A DNA stretch of 6,738 bases. Source: Eubacterium sp. (lineage in GTDB: Bacteria; Bacillota; Clostridia; Lachnospirales; Lachnospiraceae). Numbering within the stretch: the first letter of the stretch is position 1; the number at the start of each line of letters is the position of its first letter. Position numbers and translations under genes: made by a program. The stretch is from positions 1 to 6,738 of the forward strand of contig JAJGAH010000139.1 in NCBI GenBank assembly GCA_020844525.1, in the 5' to 3' direction. Of this stretch, positions 4,591-6,738 are shown in pieces. Below the pieces are notes generated by a model. The model was not told the origin of the DNA. It saw only the letters and a program-made list of their open reading frames with translations, and did not search any database.

Positions 4591-6738
4591 TCAATTCTCC
4601 TGATTTTTTTCATCTGATCCCATTCTGACTGCCCCGAAGCTGTCCATAATCTGTGAAAGAACGTCCACATATTTTTTCTCAGAAGCATTCTCCGCATTCA
4701 GGTGAGAAATTTCGAGACAGAGTGAAACAGCACACTGGAGATCTCCAACCTTCATCATACCGCCCAGTCTCTGCCGGATATCTGTCGCAAACTGCTCCAC
4801 CTTTTTCCGATTTGTGTCCTGCATCAGAATAAAGAAGTAACTCCCTGTCAGCCGGGCAATCACAGCCTGGCTTCCGGCAGTCTCCCGCAGAATTTTCCCA
4901 ACATGCCTGAGAATCTTCCTTCCTGCCTCTTCACCATAATTCTTCAGGAAAATATCGAATTCCGGATTGTACAGATTGATAATGTAAAATTCCGTTCCCT
5001 TTGTCCAGAGCTCTTCCAGATAGCTGCGCAGGCTGTTCATAAATCCACTGCTGTTTGCAATCTCTGTGACCGGATCCAGGTACTCCTCCCTGCGGGAATC
5101 ATTCAGAATCTCCAGCAGATTGTCTGCGTCTACAAACTTTCCCAGCAATCCCATAATTTTCCCATTCCGGTAGATTGGTACCTTGCTTGCCAGAATGTTG
5201 CGCTGATCTCCCTGGGATATACACTTGCCCAGTGCGAAGGAAATACTCGCCCCCTGCTGCAGGACCCGCAGCTCATCACTCTTAAAGGGCTCGGTTTCTA
5301 CATGCCATCCCATCTCCTCGTCTGTCTTTCCGAGAATTTCCTCCACCGAATCAAACCCGTAATAATCCAGAAAGCTCTGGCTCGCGCCAAGAAATCTCCG
5401 GTTTACGTCCTTCCAGAAGTACATGTCGGCTCCACGCTTTACCAGATTGATCCAGAGCAGCGAATCAGAGATGCCATGCTCCACGGTATCTCCGCTCTGC
5501 CTTTCAGCGGCAAGCACTGTACTCTTGCGCAGAATTTCACTCATTTTCTGCGCATCGAATCCCGGACAGATCGTCACATCCAGAATTTTCCGGGTGCCTG
5601 ACTTCGGTATCAGCATCAGAATATGCAGAAGCCACCTGTATTCCCCATTCTGTGCTCTGCTTCTGAAAATATCGGCCAGCATCTGGCCCTTGTTGTGCAG
5701 CAGGCGGGACTGCAGCGTGGAAAGATCCACAAACTCCCGATAGCGGTCATAATCCATAAAGTACACAAAGCGATCGCCCCATACATCCAGCGCCTCCTGC
5801 AAGTCCACCTCTTTTCCGCCTTCTCCGATAGGCAGTTCCGGGTTTGAGGACTTCAATCCATAGATCGTCTGCTTCTCCATATCAATTATGGCAATGTCCT
5901 GGCAGATGTAATAGAGGCTGCGGAGAAAATCATCATTTTCCTGAAGCTCCGGATTCGGATTCAGAGAAATACGCCGGAGCGTACAGGTATAGATATATCG
6001 GTTTTCAAAGTGTGTTACCGTCCTGCCGCTCAGCTCCATATAGTGGTCACCGGACGGATAAGTCATCGTCTGTGTGCCGGTCCGCTTTCGAAGCTGTTCA
6101 TTGTTAAACTGACGATGAATGGCATGCACCGGTGTCCCGGGCATATTGATTACCTCCAGCCATGATTCAATGCCCTCCACCCCGTCACTTCTCAGCACCT
6201 TATTGTATGCTTCATTGGTGAAGATATTCTTCAAGGTAACGCCATCATCCTCCAGGACGCACAGCGGCTGCTCACTCTGATAGTCAATGCGGCTCAGCGC
6301 GTCATAATAGGCTCTCCATCGAAGCTGTTCCTTTACAAGGTGGTGATCCTTTGTGTACTGATCAAAGGTCTTCTTGTCCATGGGACGTCCGCAGAGATAT
6401 CCCTGCACCTTCTCGCAGCCGATGCGGCGCAGAAATTCATACTGCTCCTGCGTCTCCACCCCCTCTGCCAGTGTCTGCACACCGATCTCCTTTGCCATAC
6501 GGACTACCGACCGGACAATACTGCGCGCCCTGTCCGTGGAAGATGAAAGAAAGCTCATATCAATCTTCAGTTCATCAAAGGAGAGGTCCTTCAAAGAGCC
6601 AAGAGAAGAATAGGCGGTTCCGAAATCATCCATCCAGACCTGAAAACCAAGATCATGAAAAAGACCGATCAGATAGCTCAGCTTTTCCTGATGTCTGACA
6701 AATGCGCTCTCTGTAATTTCAAGGTTCAGGATCTCCCG
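4591..6738 (-). CDS. Cyclic-di-GMP signalling protein: EAL domain (partial), PAS-like region, degenerate GGDEF domain
   Basis: The frame is open to the window edge; 715 codons are visible and the start is missing. Visible residues 1-115 are the second half of an EAL phosphodiesterase domain. LEITES, the metal-binding pair in DDFGTAYSSL (Asp37, Asp38), the lysine of ELKID, AEGVET and VQGYLCGRPM are all kept, so cleavage of cyclic-di-GMP looks possible; the EAL signature itself is outside. About 150-400 is a long region with PAS-like pieces (for example the EYRWLLHILMLIPKSG strand pair). About 427-540 is a clearer PAS domain (YFWKDVNRRFLGASQSFLDY, then EEILGKTDEEMGW). About 551-703 has a GGDEF fold (DPVTEIANSSGF, GRKILRHVGKILRE), but the signature is LTGSYF and the acidic active-site residues are gone, so cyclase activity is unlikely. 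No membrane helix is visible. It is probably a cytoplasmic phosphodiesterase tuned by its PAS and inactive GGDEF modules. Confidence 0.9.
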   Translation of the reverse strand, partial: REILNLEITESAFVRHQEKLSYLIGLFHDLGFQVWMDDFGTAYSSLGSLKDLSFDELKIDMSFLSSSTDRARSIVRSVVRMAKEIGVQTLAEGVETQEQYEFLRRIGCEKVQGYLCGRPMDKKTFDQYTKDHHLVKEQLRWRAYYDALSRIDYQSEQPLCVLEDDGVTLKNIFTNEAYNKVLRSDGVEGIESWLEVINMPGTPVHAIHRQFNNEQLRKRTGTQTMTYPSGDHYMELSGRTVTHFENRYIYTCTLRRISLNPNPELQENDDFLRSLYYICQDIAIIDMEKQTIYGLKSSNPELPIGEGGKEVDLQEALDVWGDRFVYFMDYDRYREFVDLSTLQSRLLHNKGQMLADIFRSRAQNGEYRWLLHILMLIPKSGTRKILDVTICPGFDAQKMSEILRKSTVLAAERQSGDTVEHGISDSLLWINLVKRGADMYFWKDVNRRFLGASQSFLDYYGFDSVEEILGKTDEEMGWHVETEPFKSDELRVLQQGASISFALGKCISQGDQRNILASKVPIYRNGKIMGLLGKFVDADNLLEILNDSRREEYLDPVTEIANSSGFMNSLRSYLEELWTKGTEFYIINLYNPEFDIFLKNYGEEAGRKILRHVGKILRETAGSQAVIARLTGSYFFILMQDTNRKKVEQFATDIRQRLGGMMKVGDLQCAVSLCLEISHLNAENASEKKYVDVLSQIMDSFGAVRMGSDEKNQEN
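4834..4851 (-). other. Degenerate GGDEF signature (LTGSYF)
   Basis: These six codons fall where the (R/x)GGDEF hairpin of diguanylate cyclases is expected, between VIAR and FILMQD. Gly is kept once, while the Asp/Glu pair that binds metal and drives catalysis is replaced by Ser-Tyr. Both flanks of the fold are intact, so this is loss of catalysis rather than a broken gene. Confidence 0.75.

Noticed and set aside
4903..5601. Plus-strand open frame of 232 codons
   Set aside because: It is antisense to the EAL/PAS protein, whose domains are plainly recognisable. The translation has no recognisable domain and no convincing start signal.
1..6738. tRNA, rRNA, CRISPR array, insertion sequence, phage or defence genes
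   Set aside because: I saw no cloverleaf, no regularly spaced repeats, no transposase or terminal repeats, and no defence-type protein among the supported genes.

Overview
The window looks like chromosome from an anaerobic, low-to-moderate-GC Gram-positive of the Clostridia, most likely Lachnospiraceae-like. The reasons are the YesN/YesM-type two-component module, strong AGGAGG-type ribosome binding sites, very tight ATGA/GTGA gene overlaps and an EAL/PAS/degenerate-GGDEF signalling protein. This is inferred from gene style, not from a database match. Every supported gene lies on the minus strand, so transcription runs from high to low coordinates. The long plus-strand ORFs are shadows.

In transcription order, the window opens inside a large cyclic-di-GMP signalling protein (6738 down to 4591, N-terminus outside the window). 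It has the second half of an EAL phosphodiesterase domain, a long PAS-like middle and a C-terminal GGDEF-fold domain whose signature has decayed to LTGSYF. A 102-base gap follows, then a 152-residue Cro/CI-type helix-turn-helix protein with two predicted membrane helices (4488 to 4030), closed by a hairpin plus T-tract terminator.

The next 298 bases (3732-4029) contain no gene. They hold that terminator, two candidate promoters, short inverted repeats and a strong ribosome binding site for the downstream operon. The operon encodes a YesN-like AraC-type response regulator (3731 to 2072), a YesM-like sensor kinase (2075 to 219) and the start of a lipoprotein cut by the window edge (222 to 1). 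Each junction is a 4-base stop/start overlap, so translation is probably coupled. The usual logic of such a unit is that an extracytoplasmic signal, often a sugar or peptide, is sensed at the Cache-type domain of the kinase, perhaps helped by the lipoprotein, and passed to the regulator, which controls transport or catabolic genes.

The main anomaly is that the response regulator is split into two reading frames at about 2405-2416, inside its DNA-binding domain. It is a natural frameshift, a sequence error or, less likely, a recoded or re-initiated gene. The rest is fairly ordinary; I see no tRNA, rRNA, CRISPR array, insertion sequence or clear new defence system.
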